NCBI RefSeq assembly: GCF_001423585.1
Contig: NZ_LMOP01000008.1
Location: 794,982-858,981, forward strand
Direction: 5' to 3'
Length of the DNA: 64,000 nt
Source of the DNA: Xanthomonas sp. Leaf148
GTDB taxonomy: Bacteria; Pseudomonadota; Gammaproteobacteria; Xanthomonadales; Xanthomonadaceae
Below are positions 27,310-35,104 of the stretch, piece by piece (positions within the stretch are counted from its first letter, which is position 1; the number at the start of each line of letters is the position of its first letter). A program made the position numbers and the translations under genes. The notes under the pieces were generated by a model. The model had not been told where the DNA came from. It worked only from the letters and a program-made list of their open reading frames with translations, and did no database searches.

Positions 27310-28617
27310 TCATGCCGCAGGTGGAGCGGAGGGCGCAGCAGCGGTGTTACTGCCAGGGCGGTTGGTGGCCAACGATTTCACCATGCCCGGTTGCGCATTC
27401 ATCTGGATCGCCGCAATCGACTCGGGATTGGCCAGTTTTTCCAGCGGCAGATAATCGCTCTTGAAGTTCACCTCGACTTGTCCTGCCAGGCTTGCCTTGG
27501 CTTGCAGCGAAGAATCGCTCTGTAATTGCGAGGTGCTCATCATCTTGATGATGGGCTGTTCGTTGTACTTGTAGCTGCCCTTGGCGTAGTAGCTGCCATC
27601 GCGCTTGTCGCTGGAGCCGTCGGCACTCTGGCTAGAGGTGCCGCCATCGCTCTTGTAGTCGTAATCGCCTTCGTAACCGCGCGTTTTCTGCACGTTGCCG
27701 AACATATCCTTCTGGTTATCCATCTTGCTGGCACTGTAGCGATAGCGGCTGTCGTCGCGTGCCTGGAAGTCGTACAGCACCTTGGCCGAGATGCGCCCAT
27801 CGGTGACCACGATGCGGTTGATGCCCAGCATCACCAGCGTGGCCAGCAACTGCTGGCGACCGGTGGCGATCTGGGTACGTGCAGCGGGCACCAATACCGC
27901 TTCGACCAGATCGTCGTTGAGCGTGGTGACCGGTTTGTCCAGCGGCAGCGATTGATTGACGCGTGCGATGGCGGCGCGTTCGTCGACATCCTGACGCATC
28001 ACCACGCGCGGTTGCGGTGGCGCACCGGTGTCGCTGCTGCCACCGAAATCGCCGAATGCATCGTCTCCCATCTGCAGCTGAAAGATGTCCGGAAACTGTT
28101 CCACCAGATGATCGCGGCCCTGATTCTGGGTGGTGTTGTCGTCGCGAAATTGATTCAGGCTTTTGGACACGTCGGCGACCAACTTGGCATATGCCTCCAT
28201 CTGTTCGATCGACGAGGTGACGATGGAGTGGAACACGCCATTGATCAGTCCCGAGACGAAAGTGGGGAAATTGACCGCTGCCATCAATGCGCCGGCCTGT
28301 TGTACGCCGGTCTTCAGAGCCTGTCCGAACTCTGGCTGGTCTTCCTGTTTCAATGGCGTGGAATCTTCGCCAGCCATCGCACGCACGGGCGCGCTCTGCT
28401 GTTTCAGGCGCACGCCATCAGGTTCGGCGAGATAGGCGCCGATCTGCACCAGCCCCTTCGCCAACACTGCGCGCTTGTCGGCAGGCAGCTCATGAAACGC
28501 GTCGCTGCGTTCCAGCAACTGACGTACGGCCAGGCGTGCGGCGTCGTGTGTTTCGCGGTTGCCAGGCGGTGTGGCCGTGCGCGCGCTGGATCCGGCTGCG
28601 GGAAAAATGGCACTCAT
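27310..28617 (-). CDS. Unrecognised protein family, paralogue 3 of 4
   Basis: The 435-residue protein has block N (VRQLLERSDAFHELPADKR, about 30-70), block A (NFPTFVSGLINGVFHSIVTS, about 115-180), block B (GRQQLLATLVMLGINRIVV and DGRISAKVLYDFQARDDS, about 248-295) and block C (GQVEVNFKSDYLPLEKLA, about 385-410). Between B and C it carries an extra Tyr/Lys/Asp-rich insert (about 300-360) not present in the other copies. AGGAG lies 5 nt before the ATG. Confidence 0.8.
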   Translation of the reverse strand: MSAIFPAAGSSARTATPPGNRETHDAARLAVRQLLERSDAFHELPADKRAVLAKGLVQIGAYLAEPDGVRLKQQSAPVRAMAGEDSTPLKQEDQPEFGQALKTGVQQAGALMAAVNFPTFVSGLINGVFHSIVTSSIEQMEAYAKLVADVSKSLNQFRDDNTTQNQGRDHLVEQFPDIFQLQMGDDAFGDFGGSSDTGAPPQPRVVMRQDVDERAAIARVNQSLPLDKPVTTLNDDLVEAVLVPAARTQIATGRQQLLATLVMLGINRIVVTDGRISAKVLYDFQARDDSRYRYSASKMDNQKDMFGNVQKTRGYEGDYDYKSDGGTSSQSADGSSDKRDGSYYAKGSYKYNEQPIIKMMSTSQLQSDSSLQAKASLAGQVEVNFKSDYLPLEKLANPESIAAIQMNAQPGMVKSLATNRPGSNTAAAPSAPPAA

Positions 28618-28668
28618 GGCAACTCCTGCACGACAGGGGGGCGATGGAAAGGCGATAGGTGATGCGAC

Positions 28669-29721
28669 TCACTGCAGGGCGCGCGCGTCTTCGATGGCTT
28701 CGCGCATTTCAAACTCGATCGGTCGTACGTACAGGCTGATGCGTGCCGGCGAATTCGGCGTCACCCGGATACTGAGCACAGAGAAATGCCCTTGTTGCTC
28801 GGCATCGTCCATGCCGAAGGCATCCAGCCAGCGCGCTAGCGCAGCCAGTTGCCGGGGGCGCTCGGCAAGGCCGAGTTTGAGCAGATCCAGAAAACGCGCC
28901 GGCAGGTCCGGAATGGCAGCGAGCAGGACTTCCAGTTTCAACTCCGCACCATCGGGCGCATCGCGTAGGCCGATCAGCACGCCACCGGCCGGCAGTTCGA
29001 AGCGCCCGCCCAGGGCGACACCAACCACGCGCATCAACCCCGGCAATTGATGGCCGATGCCAAGCCGGTTCATCAACGGGCCTAGTCCATTCACCGCCAA
29101 TGCGCCGCGATGCAAGAACGTCACCCGCTGACTACCGGTATCGCGCTTGCAGCCGATCGAGGTGAAGATCGGCACCAGTCCGGGCAGTTCGTCGCAGGCC
29201 AGCTTGGTCAAGCGCGACAACGCGGGCGCCAAGGCATCGATCTGATTGGGCAGCAGCTCGTAGTAGATCTTGGTGGCGTAGAGCCCATCCTGATCGAACG
29301 CGCTACCGAACCAGGCGCCGTAGTTCATCCAGCTCAAGCCGCCGAAGCCGCGCCATGCTTCGCTGCGCCTGTCGAACCAGCGCAAGGCATCCTGGCCGAA
29401 GATCGGCGCGATCAACCTGCGTGCTTCGCGGGTGGCTTCATCGCGCCGTGCCACCGGCGAGGCCTCCGGGCCCAACGGTTCGATGGTGAAGCGCAACAGG
29501 TTGGGTTCGGATTCGGAAAACGAGGGTTCGTAGGGCACCGCACCGGGTGTGAGCGAGTTGCGTGCGTACGACACATCGTCGTCGGGCAGGTAGAAGGTGC
29601 GGTCGATCAAGCCATCGACGTAGGGCAGCGGGTCGCGGGTGCCCAGCGCCTTGGCCGCCGAACGCAGCGATTGACGGACCAGATGTTTGACCGCCTGCGG
29701 GCGATCGTCATGAGTGCGCAT
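28669..29721 (-). CDS. Unrecognised protein, 350 aa
   Basis: No signal peptide or membrane segment. The protein has repeating alpha-beta units ending in strand pairs such as ATKIYYELLPNQ, GGRFELPAGGVLIGL, AELKLEVLLAAIP and ARISLYVRPIEF. Strand motifs of the type K-x-Y-x-E and S-L-Y-V-R-P, spaced by helical stretches, recall aromatic prenyltransferases of the ABBA fold, but I have no decisive motif and treat that as speculation. AAGGAG lies 8 nt before the ATG at 29721. It is 11 bp after the 634-aa gene. Confidence 0.7.
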   Translation of the reverse strand: MRTHDDRPQAVKHLVRQSLRSAAKALGTRDPLPYVDGLIDRTFYLPDDDVSYARNSLTPGAVPYEPSFSESEPNLLRFTIEPLGPEASPVARRDEATREARRLIAPIFGQDALRWFDRRSEAWRGFGGLSWMNYGAWFGSAFDQDGLYATKIYYELLPNQIDALAPALSRLTKLACDELPGLVPIFTSIGCKRDTGSQRVTFLHRGALAVNGLGPLMNRLGIGHQLPGLMRVVGVALGGRFELPAGGVLIGLRDAPDGAELKLEVLLAAIPDLPARFLDLLKLGLAERPRQLAALARWLDAFGMDDAEQQGHFSVLSIRVTPNSPARISLYVRPIEFEMREAIEDARALQ

Positions 29722-29732
29722 GCGCGTGCTCC

Positions 29733-31637
29733 TTATAGACCGGGCAGGCTGATGCCCGCCTGGTTGAGCAGATCGCGCGCGGCCTGCGGCATCTCGATCG
29801 GACGGCTGGTGATCACCGGCGATTCGGCTGGTTGTGCGTACTGCTCCACGCTGTTGTCCTGTACGCCGCCCACCGCAAGCCATTGTTCGCACGCCTGCAG
29901 CAGATCCCAATCGGTGGGATCGACAGTGGGTTGGTCGCTGCCGCGCAGCTGCGGGTTGGTGAGTGCGCTGATCGAAATGACTTCGCCATAGCGGCCTTCC
30001 AGGCGTTGTCGCGTATTGGCGATCCAGCGAATGATCACCGCACCGGCGCGGGCCTGGGTCCGGAAGCGGCTGGTATTGCGCGGGCCACCCAGGTAATTGG
30101 CGTTGACCTGGTCGATCACCTGCCACATGTCGCGTGCGCCGAACGCGCCACGCACTTCCGGGTCGCTGAGCAGGTCGCGGTATTCCAGGATCATCTGCTG
30201 CAACTCGGTGGCAGCGAAGTAGGCGATGCCGTAGCCGCTGCGCGACAGGCTGGCGCCCAGATCGCGTGCGGCCTTGCGCACCTGCTCCTGCGAGACCGCC
30301 ACCGGTACGTTGGTGCGCAGCATGCGGTCCACACTCAGTTGGCGTCCGAACGAAGACACCGCCGACAGGAAGCGCAACCACAGCTCGTTGAACTCGCGAT
30401 TGGGTTCGTTTCCGTTCGGGTCGCCACCAGGTGCGCCGAAGCAGCGCATGTACAGGTCGCGGCGCTCGCCTTCGGTGATGCGTTCGGCGGCCGTCTTGTA
30501 GTAACGGAACAGATAATCGCCGGCTTTGCCGCGTCCCAGCGGCAACATGCCGCTGCGGAACAATTCGACGATGCGTTCCACCACCTGCGGCATCCGCGTC
30601 TCTTCCAGCATGTAGGCGAAGTAGATCGCCTGCACGGCGTTGAGATTCTCACGCACGATTTCCACATCGGTGGAATCTTCCAGATCGGGCAGGATGATTT
30701 CCATAGCCGACGGGGGCGCGCCGGCCACCACGCCGGTCTGCATCTCGTACCCGTTCTGAAGGTGACTGGCCAGCCAGGCGTTATCGGCACCGATGCCGTT
30801 GCTGGCAAGCCGGCGCACGGTGGCGGCAAGATTGCGCGAACTCAACGCGCAGACGGTGTCTTTTGCGGAAGGTCGGAAATCGGTGTCGGTGCTGTAGCGG
30901 TCGCGTCGGTCTTCGGGATTGTCGTCGGGCCACTCGCAACCGACGATATCCGCATCGATCAGCCCGGAGGCGATCTGCGACTGGATGGTGACCTGGTAAC
31001 GCGGCACCAGCAGCTCGAAGGCGGCGTCGAACAAGGCGCGGTTTTCGCGGTACTCGCCTTGTGCGGCGCTGACGCGTTGCACGAATCCGCGCAGGCTGGC
31101 GTCGGTGTAACCATCGAGCTGCAGCAGCCCGCAGATGCCGATGATTTCGCGCTCGTCGCAGCCAAGCGGGCCGCGTAATTCCTTGGGCGAGCGTTGCGAG
31201 CCGATCAGGCCGTATTTGTGGACGTTTTCCGTCGCACAGGCAAGTTTGTTCCAGTCCTTCTGTTGCTGGGTCGCAGTCACCAGCTGGTAGAACGGATCGA
31301 CCACCACGTCGCTGGACAGCTTGGTCTTGATCTGCGCCAGTTCGTCGAGTTGCCGCGGACTGAGCCCGCCGCTGGTGTCGGCAGTCTTGTCGATGGTCTG
31401 CAGCACCTGGCGGCGTGCACGCAGTTCCTGGCGCTTCTTGGTTTCGCGCTCGCCGAGATCGACCAGCAGGATGCGATTCATGGTGTTCACTCCGGGATCG
31501 GACGGTTTGGGTGAAGGAGCTTTGCTGGAGGCGGTGCTGCTGGCCGCGGCCGCCTTGCTGCGACCGTTGGAGCGTGGTTTGGCTGCCGGGGCGACCGTCT
31601 TAGGGGTGGACTTCTTGGTAGTGCGCTGGGTCGCCAT
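29733..31637 (-). CDS. Unrecognised large protein, 634 aa
   Basis: The first 50 residues are Lys/Ala/Pro/Ser-rich and probably disordered; the rest is helical, with stretches such as LVDLGERETKKRQELRARRQ, LGCDEREIIGICGLLQLDGY and PQVVERIVELFRSGMLP. The ATG at 31637 has GAGGAA 7 nt upstream. A second candidate at 31481 (MNRILLVDLGE) has GGAG 8 nt upstream and would remove the disordered leader, giving 582 residues; I cannot decide between them. It follows the subtilisin gene by 28 bp. It contains none of the paralogue blocks. Confidence 0.72.
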   Translation of the reverse strand: MATQRTTKKSTPKTVAPAAKPRSNGRSKAAAASSTASSKAPSPKPSDPGVNTMNRILLVDLGERETKKRQELRARRQVLQTIDKTADTSGGLSPRQLDELAQIKTKLSSDVVVDPFYQLVTATQQQKDWNKLACATENVHKYGLIGSQRSPKELRGPLGCDEREIIGICGLLQLDGYTDASLRGFVQRVSAAQGEYRENRALFDAAFELLVPRYQVTIQSQIASGLIDADIVGCEWPDDNPEDRRDRYSTDTDFRPSAKDTVCALSSRNLAATVRRLASNGIGADNAWLASHLQNGYEMQTGVVAGAPPSAMEIILPDLEDSTDVEIVRENLNAVQAIYFAYMLEETRMPQVVERIVELFRSGMLPLGRGKAGDYLFRYYKTAAERITEGERRDLYMRCFGAPGGDPNGNEPNREFNELWLRFLSAVSSFGRQLSVDRMLRTNVPVAVSQEQVRKAARDLGASLSRSGYGIAYFAATELQQMILEYRDLLSDPEVRGAFGARDMWQVIDQVNANYLGGPRNTSRFRTQARAGAVIIRWIANTRQRLEGRYGEVISISALTNPQLRGSDQPTVDPTDWDLLQACEQWLAVGGVQDNSVEQYAQPAESPVITSRPIEMPQAARDLLNQAGISLPGL

Positions 31638-31665
31638 CGAACGTTCCTCGGCAGCGGGTGGGAGG

Positions 31666-33105
31666 TCAGGCCGCCACCGGCGTGGACGACGCCGGGACGG
31701 TGGGGGAATCGGCTGCGCTGTCTTCGTCGCGCAGTTGCAGGTCCAGATAGGCATCGAGCGCGCGGAGCGCCGCATGCGCATCGAGCACGCCGGCACCACA
31801 GTCGGCGACGCCGGCACCGCCAAACGGGCGCGCGCTATCGCACAGCAACTGACGGGCGGTTGCGCCATCCAGTGGCCAGGCGCGGCGTTGCGCGCGCGCT
31901 GCGAGCAAGCCGCACGCCGCCGCAACGAAGGGGGCGGCAAAGCTGGTACCCGAGGCGCTCTGGTAGCCGTCCAGGGCACAGGTGCGGATGTCGCGTCCCG
32001 GCGCGCACAGGGCAACGTGCGCGCCGCGCGTGCTGAAGCTGGCGGGCACCAGGTGCGCATCGATACCGCCCACGGCGATCACGCCGTCGTGTGCAGCGGG
32101 ATAAAACCGCTCATGCAGCCCGGAGTTGCCGCTGGCGGCCACCAGCACCACGCCACGTGCCAGCGCGTAGCGCACGGTCTCTTCGTGCGGTGCGGGCGCA
32201 TCCGGCAGCAATGCCGATTCCGGCGTGCCGAAGCTCATGTTGATGACTTTCACGCCCAGATCGATCAGACGCTTCATGCCGGCATCGATGTTGTCCAGCG
32301 CACCGACGCCGACGCGGCGATCGCCAGCCTCCAGCGCGGCGCCCAGCACGCGCGCCGGGGTGAGTCCGCATGCGCCTGCGCCACCGGGGGCGATCTGGCG
32401 GCCGCTGGCCACCAGGATGCCGGCACAGCCGGTGCCATGGCCTACTTCGTCCTGCGGACGTTCGCCGGCACGGCGATAGTCGCCGACCAGCGACAACCCG
32501 CCGACCGTTGCCGGGTCCAGATCCACGCTGTCGAATCCTGCGCGCAAGTGTCCGGCCAGTTCGGGGTGCTGCAGCGCCACGCCGGTGTCGGCAAGGCCGA
32601 TCAGCACCGCCGGATCGCCCGGTTCCAGTTGCAAGGCCTGCGGCAAACGAATGGCCTGTTGCGCCCAGCTCTCGTGTGCGGCCAGGTGCGCTGTCGGGCC
32701 CGCAAGCGTGCGTGGGGTGCTGCTCAGATAATCGGCACCGACCCGCTCCACGACCGGGATTTCGGCCAACGCCCGCAACAGCGCAGGTAGCCGGGCGCCA
32801 TCGCGTAATTCCACCCGCAAGACCCGCGCGACACCACTCAGTTGCTCGATAGCATCGAAGCGCTGTGCGCCACTGCGGCGGCTTTGCTGGCGGCCCAGGC
32901 GCGCGCTATGCAGACGCACCGCGCGGAAGGCATCGCCGTGGTGACGCAACAGCCGGTCGATCGGCCCGTGGTCCACCGCGTCGCTCATCGGTGTGCCGTA
33001 GCCTTGCACCGCACGCAGCCCCGGCAGATGCTCGGGCACTTCGCCTAGTCGCAGCGTCAGCAGCAGGCGGCGTGGCAGCAAGGCGGCGTGATGTGAGGCG
33101 GTCAT
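31666..33105 (-). CDS. Subtilisin-like serine protease (S8)
   Basis: The 479-residue protein has catalytic D173 in LADTGVALQHPE, H223 in GHGTGCAG, oxyanion N327 in AASGNSG and S388 in GTSFAAP. Residues 1-135 look like an inhibitor-type propeptide (VARVLRVELRDGARL, EIPVVERVGADY). There is no Sec signal peptide, unusual for subtilases, so it may act inside the cell or leave by another route. Its start overlaps the stop of the preceding gene (ATGA), tying its production to the rest of the run. Likely roles are processing of the neighbours or killing/defence proteolysis; neither is shown. Confidence 0.92.
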   Translation of the reverse strand: MTASHHAALLPRRLLLTLRLGEVPEHLPGLRAVQGYGTPMSDAVDHGPIDRLLRHHGDAFRAVRLHSARLGRQQSRRSGAQRFDAIEQLSGVARVLRVELRDGARLPALLRALAEIPVVERVGADYLSSTPRTLAGPTAHLAAHESWAQQAIRLPQALQLEPGDPAVLIGLADTGVALQHPELAGHLRAGFDSVDLDPATVGGLSLVGDYRRAGERPQDEVGHGTGCAGILVASGRQIAPGGAGACGLTPARVLGAALEAGDRRVGVGALDNIDAGMKRLIDLGVKVINMSFGTPESALLPDAPAPHEETVRYALARGVVLVAASGNSGLHERFYPAAHDGVIAVGGIDAHLVPASFSTRGAHVALCAPGRDIRTCALDGYQSASGTSFAAPFVAAACGLLAARAQRRAWPLDGATARQLLCDSARPFGGAGVADCGAGVLDAHAALRALDAYLDLQLRDEDSAADSPTVPASSTPVAA

Positions 33106-33881
33106 GTCTGCGCACTCCATTGACCAAGACTGCCTGCGCGCAATGGCACGCAGGCGCTGCGCCCATCCTCGAAGTCCAGCTGCGCATCGCAGCCGAGTTG
33201 GCTGGCCAACGGTGCCAGCACCAGCTGTCCGTCGTCGGCCGAGACGATGGGAATGTCGATTCCCGCCGCACGCACCAGCGGCAGCCTGCTGCTGCGCAGT
33301 CCCGGTGCGCTCAGGTGCACACGCGTGCCGCTGTTGCCATCGCCATCGCTCGCCTGCACACGCGTCACACGCGGTGCTGCGGCACGTAGCAGCGCCTGTT
33401 GCAGGCGATTGACCGGCATTCGCGACAGCCGTGCGATGACATCGGCGCCCGCGGTTTCCTTGAGCTCGTTGAGCTGGGTAACGGTGCGCACGCCGATCCG
33501 TTCGAGCTGGCGTTGTTCCTCATCGGAGAACTGGTCGCCAAGCGCGGTCTTGAGACTGAATTCGGATTCGTCGGCGCGGAAATCTGCCGCGTTTTCTTCG
33601 ATCATCGGTTTGGTGATCGTGGTCAACGCCAGCCGCACGGTACTGGCTTCGCTTTCGCCGGGACCGGCCGGGCGCAGATAGACATCGTCGTCGAGCATCT
33701 GCACGAACACGCGCAAATCCAGCGTCACGTCTTTCACCGCAAAGGTCAGCGGCAATTTGCCAACACGTGCCTTGATCGTCATCGCCGCCTGCGCCTTGTC
33801 CAATTGCTCGGTCAATGCCTGGATGAACAGGTCCAGTGGAACGCCGAGGGTTTGCAGCAACGGGGGCAGTTGCGCGCTCAT
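33102..33881 (-). CDS. Unrecognised protein, 259 aa, with helix-hairpin-helix-like segment
   Basis: Three parts are visible. Residues 1-110 contain strands (IKARVGKLPLTFAVKDVTLDLRVFV). Residues 125-168 resemble a helix-hairpin-helix repeat (ERIGVRTVTQLNELKETAGADVIARLSRM). Residues 170-259 form a beta-rich tail (PRVTRVQASDGD, AQLDFEDGRSACVPL). No export signal. Both ends overlap neighbours: its ATG overlaps the 79-aa gene's stop and its own stop overlaps the subtilisin start. Confidence 0.75.
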   Translation of the reverse strand: MSAQLPPLLQTLGVPLDLFIQALTEQLDKAQAAMTIKARVGKLPLTFAVKDVTLDLRVFVQMLDDDVYLRPAGPGESEASTVRLALTTITKPMIEENAADFRADESEFSLKTALGDQFSDEEQRQLERIGVRTVTQLNELKETAGADVIARLSRMPVNRLQQALLRAAAPRVTRVQASDGDGNSGTRVHLSAPGLRSSRLPLVRAAGIDIPIVSADDGQLVLAPLASQLGCDAQLDFEDGRSACVPLRAGSLGQWSAQT

Positions 33882-34117
33882 GACTGATCTCCCAGCTGCC
33901 AGACCACATGCAGCAGCGACGGCGCAGCGTTCCAGTGATTGACGGCGAGGCTGCGTGGCACATCGGCCAGCAGGCGGCAACCACCGTCGCGCAGGATCGG
34001 GCGCAGCTCCAGCGGCAGCCGCATTTCCACATGCGTTAACTGCATGCCGGCGCGGTCTTCGATCGCCACCAGGCCAGCGTGCAGTTCTTCCAGCAATCCG
34101 GACAGTTCGCGCAACAT
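33878..34117 (-). CDS. Unrecognised small protein, 79 aa
   Basis: Starts MLRELSGLLEELHAGLVAIEDRAGMQL: an amphipathic helix then strands (VEMRLPLELRPIL, SLLHVVWQLG). A GTG directly before the ATG is open too, but GGAG is 7 nt from the ATG and only 4 from the GTG. The ATG overlaps the stop of paralogue 4 (TGATG) and its stop overlaps the next start (ATGA), a sign of stoichiometric production. Possibly an adaptor between its neighbours (inference). Confidence 0.7.
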   Translation of the reverse strand: MLRELSGLLEELHAGLVAIEDRAGMQLTHVEMRLPLELRPILRDGGCRLLADVPRSLAVNHWNAAPSLLHVVWQLGDQS

Positions 34118-35097
34118 CACGCCGCTCCTTCAGCGGGCGATGATGCAGCCGGTGCCGCCGCGGCGGGCACGAGGTTGCCGGCGGCTGCACGCATGGCGGG
34201 TGCGTTGCGTTGCACCAGCGCCACCTTGGCGGCATCTGCCAGGCGCTCCAGCGGCAATGTCTCGCTGACGAAATTGAGCTTGACCTCGCCGAACAGATCG
34301 GCGCGCACGTTCGATTCGTTCTGTGCATTGACCTGCAATGTCGACACCATGGTCGAGGTCTGCCCGGCATAACTGGAGGAGCCGCGCTCGCCCCAATTGT
34401 CTGCCTGTGCGGGATCGCTGCCGGTGGCATAGCCGACCTTGGCCACATCTTGTGCAGCGGCGCGAAACATCACCTTGCTGCTGATGCTGCCATCGCGCAC
34501 CACCACCCGGTTCATGCCCAGCAGCACCATCGTTGCCAGCAGTTGCTGACGTTCGCTGCCGACCTTCAACCGCACCTGCGGCAGCACGCGCTGTTCGAGC
34601 AATTCGGCGGTGAGTTCCTCGTCGGCCAGCCCATAGTCGGCCAGCCATAAGGGTTGGCTGCCAGTCGTGCGTGGCACCAGCTCCGGCACGGTGCGCGCGC
34701 CGCCATCGGGGAGCAGCAAGACGATATCGCCGGGATAGTGCGTGGCCAGCCAATCGCGCGCCTGATTGAGCGAGACGTTGTCCTCGGTGAACTGATCCAC
34801 CGTCTTGGACACCGCTGCCACCATGCTGGAATAACTTTCCATCTGGCGGATCGAGGCATCCACGATGGCGTCGAACGTGCCGTGCACCAGTTGCGCGACG
34901 AAGCCCGGAAAATCCACCTCATTGACCATCGCACCGGTACGTCGCGCGATGGTCTCGGTCGCCTGAGGCTTGACCGTGGCCGTTGCCGTTGCTTCGCCAG
35001 CCGACGGCGTTGCCGCGGTCGGTCCGGCCAGCGCACGCGCTGCCGCCGCAGTGGGGCGCTGCGGAAAGATCAGGTTGCGGTGGCCTGGAGCGCTCAT
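34117..35097 (-). CDS. Unrecognised protein family, paralogue 4 of 4 (short form)
   Basis: The 326-residue protein has block A (DFPGFVAQLVHGTFDAIVDA, NQARDWLATHYPGD, about 72-135), block B (SERQQLLATMVLLGMNRVVV with DGSISSKVMF, about 190-235) and a weaker block C (GEVKLNFVSETLPLERLA, about 275-300). It lacks block N, having an Ala/Thr-rich leader instead. The frame is open further upstream into the next gene; ATG at 35097, 8 bp after that gene's stop, gives a sensible start. No export signal. Confidence 0.8.
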   Translation of the reverse strand: MSAPGHRNLIFPQRPTAAAARALAGPTAATPSAGEATATATVKPQATETIARRTGAMVNEVDFPGFVAQLVHGTFDAIVDASIRQMESYSSMVAAVSKTVDQFTEDNVSLNQARDWLATHYPGDIVLLLPDGGARTVPELVPRTTGSQPLWLADYGLADEELTAELLEQRVLPQVRLKVGSERQQLLATMVLLGMNRVVVRDGSISSKVMFRAAAQDVAKVGYATGSDPAQADNWGERGSSSYAGQTSTMVSTLQVNAQNESNVRADLFGEVKLNFVSETLPLERLADAAKVALVQRNAPAMRAAAGNLVPAAAAPAASSPAEGAA

Positions 35098-35104
35098 GAC
35101 CCGC

